A DNA stretch of 30,144 nucleotides, taken from the NCBI RefSeq assembly GCF_032854445.1, contig NW_027018409.1, positions 1 to 30,144 of the forward strand, read 5' to 3'. The notes below the pieces were generated by a model. It ran no database searches, was not told where the DNA came from, and saw only the letters and a list, made by a program, of their open reading frames with translations. This DNA comes from Liolophura sinensis (Eukaryota; Mollusca; Polyplacophora; Chitonida; Chitonidae). The translations under genes were made by a program, and so were the position numbers. Shown piece by piece: positions 1 to 12,856 of this stretch. The stretch's first letter is position 1; every line of letters starts with the position of its first letter.

Positions 1-550
1 TTCTAAGTCGAAGACAAACTCAATGTCTTTATCTACATGTAGAAAAACCACACCATTGTATATAAAAAAAACACAAGGTACTTGATACAGTCCGCTGTAA
101 AAAGTACAATTGAACACTGACCCACATCAATAAGGTGCCAAAAGATGCGCAATTGGGCCAGGCATCTCCAGCTGTTGAAAAATTGCAAATTTCCTTGGTT
201 TCCATGGAGTAAGAGCCGTTGCTGGGCACGTGATCTTGACATCAATGATTATTCATTTGTGGCTACAGCCAAAAAGTATTGGTCGGAGAGCAACGCGGTT
301 TGCACCATTCGATTTCTCGTCAAAAAATACGTCGGATTAGCCTCTTACCAGCAGCATTGGAACAGTTTTTCCACTTTTGGATTTTTGCCTGGTATTTTTT
401 CTAATTGAAATCGGCTACATTAACTATGTACAATCGCGACTGGTCATTACTATATTCAACTTTTCATTATAAGTTATGTGCCCTTCGGTAGCCCAGACGA
501 CGTCAAATCTTTGGGCCAAGCCCATTTAACTCACCCAGCAAATGTCTTAC
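1..550 (+). repeat. Satellite unit 1
   Basis: 550 bp. Marker sites as in the reference unit. Carries a 1 bp loss in CACCATTGTAT and an extra A in GCCAAAAAGT. Confidence 0.97.
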
Positions 551-1102
551 TTCTAAGTCGAAGACAAACTCAATGTCTTTATCTACATGTAGAAAAACCA
601 CACCATTTGTATATAAAAAAAACACAAGGTACTTGATACAGTCCGCTGTAAAAAGGACAATTGAACACTGACCCACATCAATAAGGTGCCAAAATATGCG
701 CAATTGGGCCAGACATCTCCAGCTGTTGAAAAATTGCAAATTTCCTTGGTTTCCATGGAGTAAGAGCCGTTGCTGGGCACGTGATCTGACATCAATGATT
801 ATTCATTTGTGGCTACAGCCAAAAGTATTGGTCGGAGAGCAACGCGGTTTGCACCATTCGATTTTCTCGTCAAAAAAATACGTCGGATTAGCCTCTTACC
901 AGCAGCATTGGAACAGTTTTTCTACTTTTGGATTTTTTGCCTGGTCTTTTTGCTAACTGATTTCGGCTACATTAACTATGTACAATCGCGACTGGTCATT
1001 ACTATATTCAACTTTTCATTATAAGTTATGTGCCCTTCGGTAGCCCAGACGACGTCAAATCTTTGGGCCAAGCCCATTTAACTCACCCAGCAAATGTCTT
1101 AC
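551..1102 (+). repeat. Satellite unit 2
   Basis: 552 bp. G106, AATATG, CAGACATC, CTACTT. The tail is CTTTTTGCTAACTGATTTCGG, a form shared only in part with unit 14. GATCTGACA has lost one T. Confidence 0.97.
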
Positions 1103-1655
1103 TTCTAAGTCGAAGACAAACTCAAAGTCTTTATCTACATGTAGAAAAGCCACACCATTTGTATATAAAAAAAACACAAGGTACTTGATACAGTCCGCTG
1201 TAAAAGTACAATTGAACACTGACCCACATCAATAAGGTGCCAAAATATTGCGCAATTGGGCCAGGCATCTCCAGCTGTTGAAAAATTGCAAATTTCCTTG
1301 GTTTCCATGGAGTAAGAGCCGTTGCTGGGCACGTGATCTTGACATCAATGATTATTCATTTGTGGCTACAGCCAAAAAGTATTGGTCGGAAGAGCAACGC
1401 GGTTTGCACCATTCGATTTCTCGTCAAAAAATACGTCGGATTAGCCTCTTACCAGCAGCATTGGAACAGTTTTTCCACTTTTGGATTTTTGCCAGGTCTT
1501 TTTGCTAATTGAAATCGGCTACATTAACTATGTACAATCGCGACTGGTCATTACTATATTCAACTTTTCATTATAAGTTATGTGCCCCTTCGGTAGCCCA
1601 GACGACGTCAAATCTTTGGGCCAAGCCCATTTAACTCACCCAGCAAATGTCTTAC
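1103..1655 (+). repeat. Satellite unit 3
   Basis: 553 bp. A24, AATATTGCG (1 bp insertion), AGG tail, and CAAAGTC with GAAAAGCC nearby. Confidence 0.97.
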
Positions 1656-2202
1656 TTCTAAGTCGAAGACAAACTCAATGTCTTTATCTACATGTAGAAA
1701 ACCACACCATTTGTATATAAAAAAAAACACAAGGTACTTGATACAGTCCGCTGTAAAAAGGACAATTGAACACTGACCCACATCAATAAGGTGCCAAAAT
1801 ATGCGCAATTGGGCCAGACATCTCCAGCTGTTGAAAAATTGCAAATTTCTTGGTTTCCATGGAGTAAGAGCCGTTGCTGGGCACGTGATCTTGACATCAA
1901 TGATTATTCATTTGTGGCTACAGCCAAAAGTATTGGTCGGAGAGCAACGACGGTTTGCACCATTCGATTTCTCGTCAAAAATACGTCGGATTAGCCTCTT
2001 ACCAGCAGCATTGGAACAGTTTTTCCACTTTTGATTTTGCCAGGTCTTTTTGCTAATTGAAATCGGCTACATTAACTATGTACAATCGCGACTGGTCATT
2101 ACTATATTCAACTTTTCATTATAAGTTATGTGCCCTTCGGTAGCCCAGACGACGTCAAATCTTTGGGCCAAGCCCATTTAACTCACCCAGCAAATGTCTT
2201 AC
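1656..2202 (+). repeat. Satellite unit 4
   Basis: 547 bp. G106, AATATG, CAGACATC, AGG tail. AACGACGG carries an extra base, and there are several 1 bp losses. Confidence 0.97.
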
Positions 2203-2755
2203 TTCTAAGTCGAAGACAAACTCAATGTCTTTATCTACATGTAGAAAAACCAAACCATTTGTATATAAAAAAAAACACAAGGTACTTGATACAGTCCGCT
2301 GTAAAAAGTACAATTGAACACTGACCCACATCAATAAGGTGCCAAAAGATGCGCAAATTGGGGCCAGGCATCTCCAGCTGTTGAAAAATTGCAAATTTCC
2401 TTGTTTCCATGGAGTAAGAGCCGTTGCTGGGCACGTGATCTTGACATCAATGATTATTCATTTGTGGCTACAGCCAAAAGTATTGGTCGGAGAGCAACGT
2501 GGTTTGCACCATCGATTTCTCGTCAAAAAATACGTCGGATTAGCCTCTTACCAGCAGCATTGGAACAGTTTTTCCACTTTTGGATTTTTGCCTGGTATTT
2601 TTTCTAATTGAAATCGGCTACATTAACTATGTACAATCGCGGACTGGTCATTACTATATTCAACTTTTTCATTATAAGTTATGTGCCCTTCGGTAGCCCA
2701 GACGACGTCAAATCTTTGGGCCAAGCCCATTTAACTCACCCAGCAAATGTCTTAC
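2203..2755 (+). repeat. Satellite unit 5
   Basis: 553 bp. A51, GTGG, TAT tail. Extra bases in GCGCAAATTGGGGCC and CGCGGACTGG. Confidence 0.97.
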
Positions 2756-3305
2756 TTCTAAGTCGAAGACAAACTCATGTCTTTATCTACATGTAGAAAA
2801 ACCACACACATTTGTATATAAAAAAAACACAAGGTACATGATAAAGTCTGCTGTAAAAAGTACAATTGAACACTGACCCACATCAATAAGGTGCCAAAAG
2901 ATGGGCAATTGGCCAGGCATCTCCAGCTGTTGAAAAATTGCAAATTTCCTTGGTTTCCATGGAGTAAGAGCCGTTGCCTGGGCACGTGATCTTGACATCA
3001 ATGATTATTCATTTGTGGCTACAGCCAAAAGTATTGGTCGGAGAGCAACGCGGTTTGCACCATTCGATTTCTCGTCAAAAAATACGTCGGATTAGCCTCT
3101 TACCAGCAGCATTGGAACAGTTTTTCCACTTTTGGATTTTTGCCAGGTCTTTTTTCTAATTGAAATCGGCTACATTAACTATGTACAATCGCGACTGGTC
3201 ATTACTATATTCAACTTTTCATTATAAGTTATGTGCCCTTCGGTAGCCCAGACGACGTCAAATCTTTGGGCCAAGCCCATTTAACTCACCCAGCAAATGT
3301 CTTAC
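2756..3305 (+). repeat. Satellite unit 6
   Basis: 550 bp. Carries TACATGATAAAGTCTG, the marker of the right-hand trimer, about 22 kb away from it. Tail is CCAGG with a CTTTTTTC run. CACACACATT and GATGGGC are private changes. Confidence 0.97.
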
Positions 3306-3858
3306 TTCTAAGTCGAAGACAAACTCAATGTCTTTATCTACATGTAGAAAAACCAAACCATTTGTATATAAAAAAAAACACAAGGTACTTGATACAGTCC
3401 GCTGTAAACAGGACAATTGAACACTGACCCACATCAATAAGGTGCCAAAATATGCGCAATTGGGCCAGACATCTCCAGCTGTTGAAAAATTGCAAATTTC
3501 CTTGGTTTCCATGGAGTAAGAGCCGTTGCTGGGCACGTGATCTTGACATCAATGATTATTCATTTGTGGCTACAGCCAAAAGTATTGGTCGGAGAGCAAC
3601 GCGGTTTGCACCATTCGATTTCTCGTCAAAAAATACGTCGGATTAGCCTCTTACCAGCAGCATTGGAACAGTTTTTTCCACTTTTGGATTTTTGCCAGGT
3701 CCTTTTTGCTAATTGAAATCGGCTACATTAACTATGTACAATCGCGACTGGTCATTACTATATTCAACTTTTCATTATAAGTTATGTGGCCTTCGGTAGC
3801 CCAGACGACGTCAAATCTTTGGGCCAAGCCCATTTAACTCACCCAGCAAATGTCTTAC
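3306..3858 (+). repeat. Satellite unit 7
   Basis: 553 bp. A51, AACAGGAC (G106 class), AATATG, CAGACATC, AGG tail, GTGGCC. Confidence 0.97.
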
Positions 3859-4409
3859 TTCTAAGTCGAAGACAAACTCAATGTCTTTATCTACATGTAG
3901 AAAAACCAAACCATTTGTATATAAAAAAAACACAAGGTACTTGATACAGTCCGCTGTAAAAAGTACAATTGAACACTAACCCACATCAATAAAGTGCCAA
4001 AAGATGCGCAATTGGGCAAGGCATCTCCAGCTGTTGAAAAATTGCAAATTTCCTTGGTTTCCATGGAGTAAGAGCCGTTGCTGGGCACGTGATCTTGACA
4101 TCAATGATTATTCATTTGTGGCTACAGCCAAAAGTATTGGTCGGAGAGCAACGCGGTTTGCACCATTCGATTTCTCGTCAAAAAATACGTCGGATTAGCC
4201 TCTTACCAGCAGCATTGGAACAGTTTTTTCTACTTTTGGATTTTTGCCTGGTCTTTTTGCGAATTGAAATCGGCTACATTAACTATGTACAATCGCGACT
4301 GGTCATTACTATATTCAACTTTTCATTATAAGTTATGTGCCCTTCGGTAGCCCAGACGACGTCAAATCTTTGGGCCAAGCCCATTTAACTCACCCAGCAA
4401 ATGTCTTAC
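3859..4409 (+). repeat. Satellite unit 8
   Basis: 551 bp. A51, CTACTT, GCG tail. Private CACTAACCC and AAAGTGCC. Confidence 0.97.
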
Positions 4410-4961
4410 TTCTAAGTCGAAGACAAACTCAATGTCTTTATCTACATGTAGAAAAACCACACCATTTGTATATAAAAAAAACACAAGGTACTTGATACAG
4501 TCCGCTGTAAAAAGTACAATTGAACACTGACCCACATCAATAAGGTGCCAAAAGATGCGCAATTGGGTCAGGCATCTCCAGCTGTTGAAAAATTGCAAAT
4601 TTCCTTGGTTTCCATGGAGTAAGAGCCGTTGCTGGGGCACGTGATCTTGACATCAATGATTATTCATTTGTGGCTACAGCCAAAAGTATTGGTCGGAGAG
4701 CAACGCGGTTTACACCATTCGATTTCTCGTCAAAAAAATACGTCGGATTAGCCTCTTACCAGCAGCATTGGAACAGTTTTTCCACTTTGGGATTTTTGCC
4801 AGGTCTTTTTGCTAATTGAAATCGGCTACATTAACTATGTACAATCGCGACTGGTCATTACTATATTCAACTTTTCATTATAAGTTATGTGGCCTTCGGT
4901 AGCCCAGACGACGTCAAATCTTTGGGCCAAGCCCATTTAACTCACCCAGCAAATGTCTTAC
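4410..4961 (+). repeat. Satellite unit 9
   Basis: 552 bp. TGGGTCAGG (shared with unit 17), GGTTTACACC, CTTTGGG, AGG tail, GTGGCC. Confidence 0.97.
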
Positions 4962-5511
4962 TTCTAAGTCGAAGACAAACTCAATGTCTTTACCTACATG
5001 TAGAAAAACCACACCATTTGTATATAAAAAAAACACAAGGTACTTGATACAGTCCGCTGTAAAAAGTACAATTGAACACTGACCCACATCAATAAGGTGC
5101 CAAAAGATGCGCAATTGGCCAGGCATCTCCAGCTGTTGAAAAAATTGCAAATTTCCTTGGTTCCATGGAGTAAGAGCCGTTGCTGGGCACGTGATCTTGA
5201 CATCAATGATTATTCATTTGTGGCTACAGCCAAAAGTATTGGTCGGAGAGCAACGCGGTTTGCACCATTCGATTTCTCGTCAAAAAATACGTCGGATTAG
5301 CCTCTTACCAGCAGCATTGGAACAGTTTTTCTACTTTTGGATTTTTGCCTGGTCTTTTTGCGAATTGAAATCGGCTACATTAACTATGTACAATCGCGAC
5401 TGGTCATTACTATATTCAACTTTTCATTATAAGTTATGTGCCCTTCGGTAGCCCAGACGACGTCAAATCTTTGGGCCAAGCCCATTTAACCTCACCCAGC
5501 AGTTGTCTTAC
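4962..5511 (+). repeat. Satellite unit 10
   Basis: 550 bp. CCTACATGTAGA breaks the 12 bp palindrome. CTACTT, GCG tail, CAGTTG end. Confidence 0.97.
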
Positions 5512-6062
5512 TTCTAAGTCGAAGACAAACTCAATGTCTTTATCTACATGTAGAAAAACCACAACCATTTGTATATAAAAAAAACACAAGGTACTTGATA
5601 CAGTCCGCTGTAAAAAGTACAATTGAACACTGACCCACATCATAAGGTGCCAAAAGATGCGCAATTGGGCCAGGCATCTCCAGCTGTTGAAAAATTGCAA
5701 ATTTCCTTGGTTTCCATGGAGTAAGAGCCGTTGCTGGGCACGTGATCTTGACATCAATGATTATTCATTTGTGGCTACAGCCAAAAGTATTGGTTGGAGA
5801 GCAACGCGGTTTGCACCATTCGATTTCTCGTCAAAAAATACGTCGGATTAGGCCTCTTACCAGCAGCATTGGAACAGTTTTTTCTACTTTTGGATTTTTG
5901 CTGGTCTTTTTGCGAATTGAAATCGGCTACATTAACTATGTACAATCGCGACTGGTCATTACTATATTCAACTTTTCATTATAAGTTATGTGCCCTTCGG
6001 TAGCCCAGACGACGTCAAATCTTTGGGCCAAGCCCATTTAACTCACCCAGCAAATGTCTTAC
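5512..6062 (+). repeat. Satellite unit 11
   Basis: 551 bp. CTACTT, GCG tail with one C lost. GGTTGGAG is a private change at the offset 285 site. Confidence 0.97.
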
Positions 6063-6611
6063 TTCTAAGTCGAAGACAAACTCAATGTCTTTATCTACAT
6101 GTAGAAAAACCACACCATTTGTATATAAAAAAAACACAAGGTACTTGATACAGTCCGCTGTAAAAAGTACAATTGAACACTGACCCACATTCAATAAGGT
6201 GCCAAAAGATACACAATTGGGCCAGGCATCTCCAGCTGTTGAAAAATTGCAAATATCCTGGTTTCCATGGAGTAAGAGCCGTTGCTGGGCACGTGATCTT
6301 GACATCAATGATTATTCATTTGTGGCTACAGCCAAAAGTATTGGTCGGAGAGCAACGCGGTTTGCACCATTCGATTTCTCGTCAAAAAATACGTCGGATT
6401 AGCCTCTTACCAGCAGCATTGGAACAGTTTTTCCACTTTTGGATTTTGCCTGGTCTTTTTTTCTAATTGAAATCGGCTACATTAACTATGTACAATCGCG
6501 ACTGGTCATTACTATATTCAACTTTTCATTATAAGTTATGTGGCCTCGGTAGCCCAGACGACGTCAAATCTTTGGGCCAAGCCCATTTAACTCACCCAGC
6601 AAATGTCTTAC
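6063..6611 (+). repeat. Satellite unit 12
   Basis: 549 bp. AGATACACAA, CAAATATCC, a long CTTTTTTTC tail, and a GTGGCC site shortened to GTGGCCTCGG. Confidence 0.97.
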
Positions 6612-7163
6612 TTCTAAGTCGAAGACAAACTCAATGTCTTTATCTACATGTAGAAAAACCAAACCATTTGTATATAAAAAAACACAAGGTACTTGATACA
6701 GTCCGCTGTAAAAAGTACAATTGAACACTGACCCACATCAATAAGGTGCCAAAAGATGCGCAATTGGGCCAGGCATCTCCAGCTGTTGAAAAATTGCAAA
6801 TTTCCTTGGTTTCCATGGAGTAAGAGCCGTTGCTGGGCACGTGATCTTGACATCAATGATTATTCATTTGTGGCTACAGCCAAAAGTATTGGTCGGAGAG
6901 CTACGCGGTTTGCACCATTCGATTTCTCGTCAAAAAATACGTCGGATTAGCCTCTTACCAGCAGCATTGGAACAGTTTTTTCTACTTTTGGATTTTTGCG
7001 CTGGTCTTTTTGCGAATTGAAATCGGCTACATTAACTATGTACAATCGCGACTGGTCATTACTATATTCAACTTTTCATTATAAGTTATGTGCCCTTCGG
7101 TAGCCCAGGACGACGTCAAATCTTTGGGCCAAGCCCATTTAACTCACCCAGCAGTTGTCTTAC
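6612..7163 (+). repeat. Satellite unit 13
   Basis: 552 bp. A51, CTACTT, GCG tail (GCGCTGG), CAGTTG end. Private AGCTACGCGG. Confidence 0.97.
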
Positions 7164-7712
7164 TTCTAAGTCGAAGACAAAACTCAATGTCTTTATCTAC
7201 ATGTAGAAAAACCACACCATTTGTATATAAAAAAAACACAAGGTACTTGATACAGTCCGCTGTAAAAAGTACAATTGAACACTGACCCACATCAATAAGG
7301 TGCAAAAGATGCGCAATTGGGCCAGGCATCCCCAGCTGTTGAAAAATTGCAAATTTCCTTGGTTTCCATGGAGTAAGAGCGTTGCTGGGCACGTGATCTT
7401 GACATCAATGATTATTCATTTGTGGCTACAGCCAAAAGTATTGGTCGGAGAGCAACGCGGTTTGCACCATTCGATTTCTCGTCAAAAAATACGTCGGATT
7501 AGCCTCTTACCAGCAGCATTGGAACAGTTTTTCTACTTTTGGATTTTTGCCAGGTCTTTTTGCTAATTGATTTCGGCAACATTAACTATGTACAATCGCG
7601 ACTGGTCATTACTATATTCAACTTTTCATTATAAGTTATGTGCCCTTCGGTAGCCCAGACGACGTCAAATCTTTGGGCCAAGCCCATTTAACTCACCCAG
7701 CAAATGTCTTAC
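7164..7712 (+). repeat. Satellite unit 14
   Basis: 549 bp. CATCCCCAG (shared with unit 31), CTACTT, AGG tail ending GATTTCGGCAAC. Confidence 0.97.
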
Positions 7713-8262
7713 TTCTAAGTCGAAGACAAACTCAATGTCTTTATCTACATGTAGAAAAACCACACCATTTGTATATAAAAAAAACACAAGGTACTTGATA
7801 CAGTCTGCTGTAAAAAGGACAATTGAACACTGACCCACATCAATAAGGTGCCAAAATATGCGCAATTGGGCCAGGCATCTCCAGCTGTTGAAAAATTGCA
7901 AATTTCCTTGGTTTCCATGGAGTAAGAGCCGTTGCTGGGCACGTGATCTTGACATCAATGATTATTCATTTGTGGCTACAGCCAAAAGTATTGGTCGGAG
8001 AGCAACGCGGTTTCCACCATTCGATTTCTCGTCAAAAAATACGTCGGATTAGCCTCTTACCAGTAGCATTGGAACAGTTTTTCTACTTTTGGATTTTTGC
8101 CTGGTCTTTTTGCGAATTGAAATCGGCTACATTAACTATGTACAATCGCGACTGGTCATTACTATATTCAACTTTTCATTATAAGTTATGTGCCCTTCGG
8201 TAGCCCAGACGACGTCAAATCTTTGGGCCAAGCCCATTTAACTCACCCAGCAAATGTCTTAC
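7713..8262 (+). repeat. Satellite unit 15
   Basis: 550 bp. TCTGCTG, G106, AATATG, GGTTTCCACC, CAGTAGC, CTACTT, GCG tail. Confidence 0.97.
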
Positions 8263-8812
8263 TTCTAAGTCGAAGACAAACTCAATGTCTTTATCTACAT
8301 GTAGAAAAACCAAACCATTTGTATATAAAAAAAACACAAGGTACTTGATACAGTCCGCTGTAAAAAGTACAATTGAACACTGACCCACATCAATAAGGTG
8401 CCAAAAGATGCGCAATTGGGCCAGGCATCTCCAGCTGTTGAAAAATTGCAAATTTCCTTGGTTTCCATGGAGTAAGAGCCGTTGCTGGGCACGTGATCTT
8501 GACATCAATGATTATTCATTTGTGGCTACAGCCAAAAGTATTGGTCGGAGAGCAACGTGGTTTGCACCATTCGATTTCTCGTCAAAAAATACGTCGGATT
8601 AGCCTCTTACCAGTAGCATTGGAACAGTTTTTCTACTTTTGGATTTTTGCCTGGTCTTTTTGCGAATTGAAATCGGCTACATTAACTATGTACAATCGCG
8701 ACTGGTCATTACTATATTCAACTTTTCATTATAAGTTATGTGCCCTTCGGTAGCCCAGACGACGTCAAATCTTTGGGCAAAGCCCATTTAACTCACCCAG
8801 TAAATGTCTTAC
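8263..8812 (+). repeat. Satellite unit 16
   Basis: 550 bp. A51, GTGG, CAGTAGC, CTACTT, GCG tail, GGGCAAAG, private GTAAATG end. Counterpart of unit 32. Confidence 0.97.
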
Positions 8813-9363
8813 TTCTAAGTCGAAGACAAACTCAATGTCTTTATCTACATGTAGAAAAAACCACACCATTTGTATATAAAAAAAACACAAGGTACTTGAT
8901 ACAGTCCGCTGTAAAAAGTACAATTGAACACTGACCCACATCAATAAGGTGCCAAAAGATGCGCAATTGGGTCAGGCATCTCCAGCTGTTGAAAAATTGC
9001 AAATTTCCTTGGTTTCCATGGAGTAAGAGCCGTTGCTGGGCACGTGATCTTGACATCAATGATTATTCATTTGTGGCTACAGCCAAAAGTATTGGTCGGA
9101 GAGCAACGTGGTTTGCACCATTCGATTTCTCGTCAAAAAATACGTCGGATTAGCCTCTTACCAGCAGCATTGGAACAGTTTTTCCACTTTGGGATTTTTG
9201 CCTGGTATTTTGTCTAATTGAAATCGGCTACATTAACTATGTACAATCGCGACTGGTCATTACTATATTCAACTTTTCATTATAAGTTATGTGCCCTTCG
9301 GTAGCCCAGACGACGTCAAATCTTTGGGCAAAGCCCATTTAACTAACCCAGCAGTTGTCTTAC
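8813..9363 (+). repeat. Satellite unit 17
   Basis: 551 bp. TGGGTCAGG, GTGG, CTTTGGG, TAG tail, GGGCAAAG, then AACCCAGCAGTTG. Counterpart of unit 33, which shares the rare AACCCA end. Confidence 0.97.
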
Positions 9364-9913
9364 TTCTAAGTCGAAGACAAACTCAATGTCTTTATCTACA
9401 TGTAGAAAAACCACACCATTTGTATATAAAAAAAACACAAGGTACTTGATACAGTCCGCTGTAAAAAGTACAATTGAACACTGACCCACATCAATAAGGT
9501 GCCAAAAGATACGCAATTGGGCCAGGCATCTCCAGCTGTTGAAAAATTGCAAATTTCCTTGGTTTCCATGGAGTAAGAGCCGTTGCTGGGCACGTGATCT
9601 TGACATCAATGATTATTCATTTGTGGCTACAGCCAAAAGTATTGGTCGGAGAGCAACGCGGTTTGCACCATTCGATTTCTCGTCAAAAAATACGTCAGAT
9701 TAGCCTCTTACCAGCAGCATTGGAACAGTTTTTCCACTTTTGGATTTTTGCCTGGTATTTTTTCTAATTGAAATCGGCTACATTAACTATGTACAATCGC
9801 GACTGGTCATTACTATATTCAACTTTTCATTATAAGTTATGTGCCCTTCGGTAGCCCAGACGACGTCAAATCTTTGGGCCAAGCCCATTTAACTCACCCA
9901 GCAGTTGTCTTAC
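9364..9913 (+). repeat. Satellite unit 18
   Basis: 550 bp. AGATACG, private ACGTCAGATT, TAT tail, CAGTTG end. Counterpart of unit 34. Confidence 0.97.
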
Positions 9914-10463
9914 TTCTAAGTCGAAGACAAACTCAATGTCTTTATCTACATGTAGAAAAACCACACCATTTGTACATAAAAAAAACACAAGGTACTTGAT
10001 ACAGTCTGCTGTAAAAAGTACAATTGAACACTGACCCACATCAATAAGGTGCCAAAAGATGCGCAATTGGGCCAGGCATCTCCAGCTGTTGAAAAATTGC
10101 AAATTTCCTTGGTTTCCATGGAGTAAGAGCCGTTGCTGGGCACGTGATCTTGACATCAATGATTATTCATTTGTGGCTACAGCCAAAAGTATTGGTCGGA
10201 GAGCAACTTGGTTTGCACCATTCGATTTCTCGACAAAAAATACGTCGGAATAGCCTCTTACCAGCAGAATTGGAACAGTTTTTCCACTTTTGGATTTTTG
10301 CCTGGTATTTTTTCTAATTGAAATCGGCTACATTAACTATGTACAATCGCGACTGGTCATTACTATATTCAACTTTTCATTATAAGTTATGTGCCCTTCG
10401 GTAGCCCAGACGACGTCAAATCTTTGGGCCAAGCCCATTTAACTCACCCAGCAAATGTCTTAC
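9914..10463 (+). repeat. Satellite unit 19
   Basis: 550 bp. TGTACATA, TCTGCTG, CAACTTGG, CTCGACAA, CGGAATAG, CAGAATTGG, TAT tail. Counterpart of unit 35. Confidence 0.97.
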
Positions 10464-10660
10464 TTCTAAGTCGAAGACAAACTCAATGTCTTTATCTACA
10501 TGTAGAAAAACCACACCATTTGTATATAAAAAAAACACAAGGTACTTGATACAGTCCGCTGTAAAAAGTACAATTGAACACTGACCCACATCAATAAGGT
10601 GCCAAAAGATGCGCAAATCTTTGGGCCAAGCCCATTTAACTCACCCAGCAAATGTCTTAC
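10464..10660 (+). repeat. Truncated satellite unit 20 (197 bp)
   Basis: The unit starts normally and runs to GATGCGCAA at about 10617. There it jumps to AATCTTTGGGCC from near the unit's end, so about 353 bp are missing. The two parent sequences share CAA at the join (GCGCAATTG and CGTCAAATC), a 3 bp microhomology. It is the only grossly truncated unit in the window. It sits exactly where the two long block copies stop aligning. Confidence 0.95.
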
Positions 10661-11202
10661 TTCTAAGTCGAAGACAAACTCAATGTCTTTATCTACATGT
10701 AGAAAAACCACACCATTTGTATATAAAAAAAACACAAGGTACTTGATACAGTCTGCTGTAAAAAGGACAATTGAACACTGACCCACATCAATAAGGTGCC
10801 AAAATATGCGCAATTGGGCCAGGCATCTCCAGCTGTTGAAAAATTGCAAATTTCCTTGGTTTCCATGGAGTAAGAGCCGTTGCTGGGCACGTGATCTTGA
10901 CATCAATGATTATTCATTTGTGGCTACAGCCAAAAGTATTGGTCGAACGCGTTTTCCACCATTCGATTTCTCGTCAAAAATACGTCGGATTAGCCTCTTA
11001 CCAGCAGCATTGAACAGTTTTTCCACTTTTGGATTTTTTGCCAGGTCTTTTTGCTAATTGAAATCGGCTACATTAACTATGTACAATCGCGACTGGTCAT
11101 TACTATATTCAACTTTTCATTATAAGTTATGTGCCCTTCGGTAGCCCAGACGACGTCAAATCTTTGGGCCAAGCCCATTAACTCACCCAGCAAATGTCTT
11201 AC
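10661..11202 (+). repeat. Satellite unit 21
   Basis: 542 bp. TCTGCTG, G106, AATATG, TTTTCCACC, AGG tail. A 7 bp loss near 10944 turns GGTCGGAGAGCAACG into GGTCGAACG. Confidence 0.97.
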
Positions 11203-11756
11203 TTCTAAGTCGAAGACAAACTCAATGTCTTTATCTACATGTAGAAAAACCAAACCATTTGTATATAAAAAAAACACAAGGTACTTGATACAGTCCGCTG
11301 TAAAAAGTACAATTGAACACTGACCCACATCAATAAGGTGCCAAAAGGATTGCGCAATTGGGCCAGGCATCTCCAGCTGTTGAAAAATTCCAAATTTCCT
11401 TGGTTTCCATGGAGTAAGAGCCGTTGCTGGGCACGTGATCTTGACATCAATGATTATTCATTTGTGGCTACAGCCAAAAGTATTGGTCGGAGAGCAACGT
11501 GGTTTGCACCATTCGATTTCTCGGTCAAAAAATACGTCGGATTAGCCTCTTACCAGTAGCATTGGAACAGTTTTTTCTACTTTTGGATTTTTGCTGGTCT
11601 TTTTGCGAATTGAAATCGGCTACATTAACTATGTACAATCGCGACTGGTCATTACTATATTCAACTTTTCATTATAAGTTATGTGCCCTTCGGTAGCCCA
11701 GGACGACGTCAAATCTTTGGGCCAAGCCCATTTAACTCACCCAGCAAATGTCTTAC
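11203..11756 (+). repeat. Satellite unit 22
   Basis: 554 bp. A51, AGGATTGCG, ATTCCAAA, GTGG, CAGTAGC, CTACTT, GCG tail. Several 1 bp insertions. Confidence 0.97.
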
Positions 11757-12303
11757 TTCTAAGTCGAAGACAAACTCAATGTCTTTTATCTACATGTAGA
11801 AAAACCAAACCATTTGTATATAAAAAAAACACAAGGTACTTGATACAGTCCGCTGTAAAAAGTACAATTGAACACTGACCCACATCAATAAGGTGCCAAA
11901 AGATGCGCAATTGGGCCAGGCATCTCCAGCTGTTGAAAAATTGCAAATTTCCTTGGTTTCCATGGAGTAAGAGCCGTTGCTGTGATCTTGACATCAATGA
12001 TTATTCATTTGTGGCTACAGCCAAAAGTATTGGTCGGAGAGCAACGCGGTTTGCACCATTCGATTTCTCGTCAAAAAATACGTCGGATTAGCCTCTTACC
12101 AGCAGCATTGGAACAGTTTTTCCACTTTTGGATTTTTGCCTGGTATTTTGTCTAATTGAAATCGGCTACATTAACTATGTACAATCGCGACTGGTCATTA
12201 CTATATTCAACTTTTCATTATAAGTTATGTGCCCTTCGGTAGCCCAGACGACGTCCAAATCTTTGGGCAAAGCCCATTTTAACTCACCCAGCAGTTGTCT
12301 TAC
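11757..12303 (+). repeat. Satellite unit 23
   Basis: 547 bp. A51, TAG tail, GGGCAAAG, CAGTTG end. A 6 bp loss near 11982 (GTTGCTGTGATC) removes the CACGTG site. Confidence 0.97.
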
Positions 12304-12856
12304 TTCTAAGTCGAAGACAAACTCAATGTCTTTATCTACATGTAGAAAAACCACAACCATTTGTATATATAAAAAACACAAGGTACTTGATACAGTCCGC
12401 TGTATAAAGTACAATTGAACACTGACCCACATCAATAAGGTGCCAAAAGATGCGCAATTGGGCCAGGCATCTCCAGCTGTTGAAAAATTGCAAATTTCCT
12501 TGGTTTCCATGGAGTAAGAGCCGTTGGCTGGGCACGTGATCTTGACATCAATGATTATTCGTTTGTGGCTACAGCCAAAAGTATTGGTCAGAGAGCAACG
12601 CGGTTTGCACCATTCGATTTCTCGTCAAAAAATACGTCGGATTAGCCTCTTACCAGCAGCATTGGAACAGTTTTTCCACTTTTGGATTTTTTGCCTGGTA
12701 TTTTTTCTAATTGAAATCGGCTACATTAACTATGTACAATCGCGACTGGTCATTACTATATTCAACTTTTCATTATAAGTTATGTGCCCTTCGGTAGCCC
12801 AGACGACGTCAAATCTTTGGGCCAAGCCCATTTAACTCACCCAGCAAATGTCTTAC
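12304..12856 (+). repeat. Satellite unit 24
   Basis: 553 bp. TATATATAAAAAAC, TGTATAAAG, ATTCGTTTG, GTCAGA, TAT tail. Counterpart of unit 38. Confidence 0.97.

Noticed and set aside
11077-11370. Extended minus-strand frame joining the 97-codon frame to a protein-like downstream segment, suggesting a decayed coding origin
   Set aside because: The join needs a private 1 bp loss (CCCATTAACT). In the common unit the two parts are in different frames. Only a sensitive translated search could revive it.
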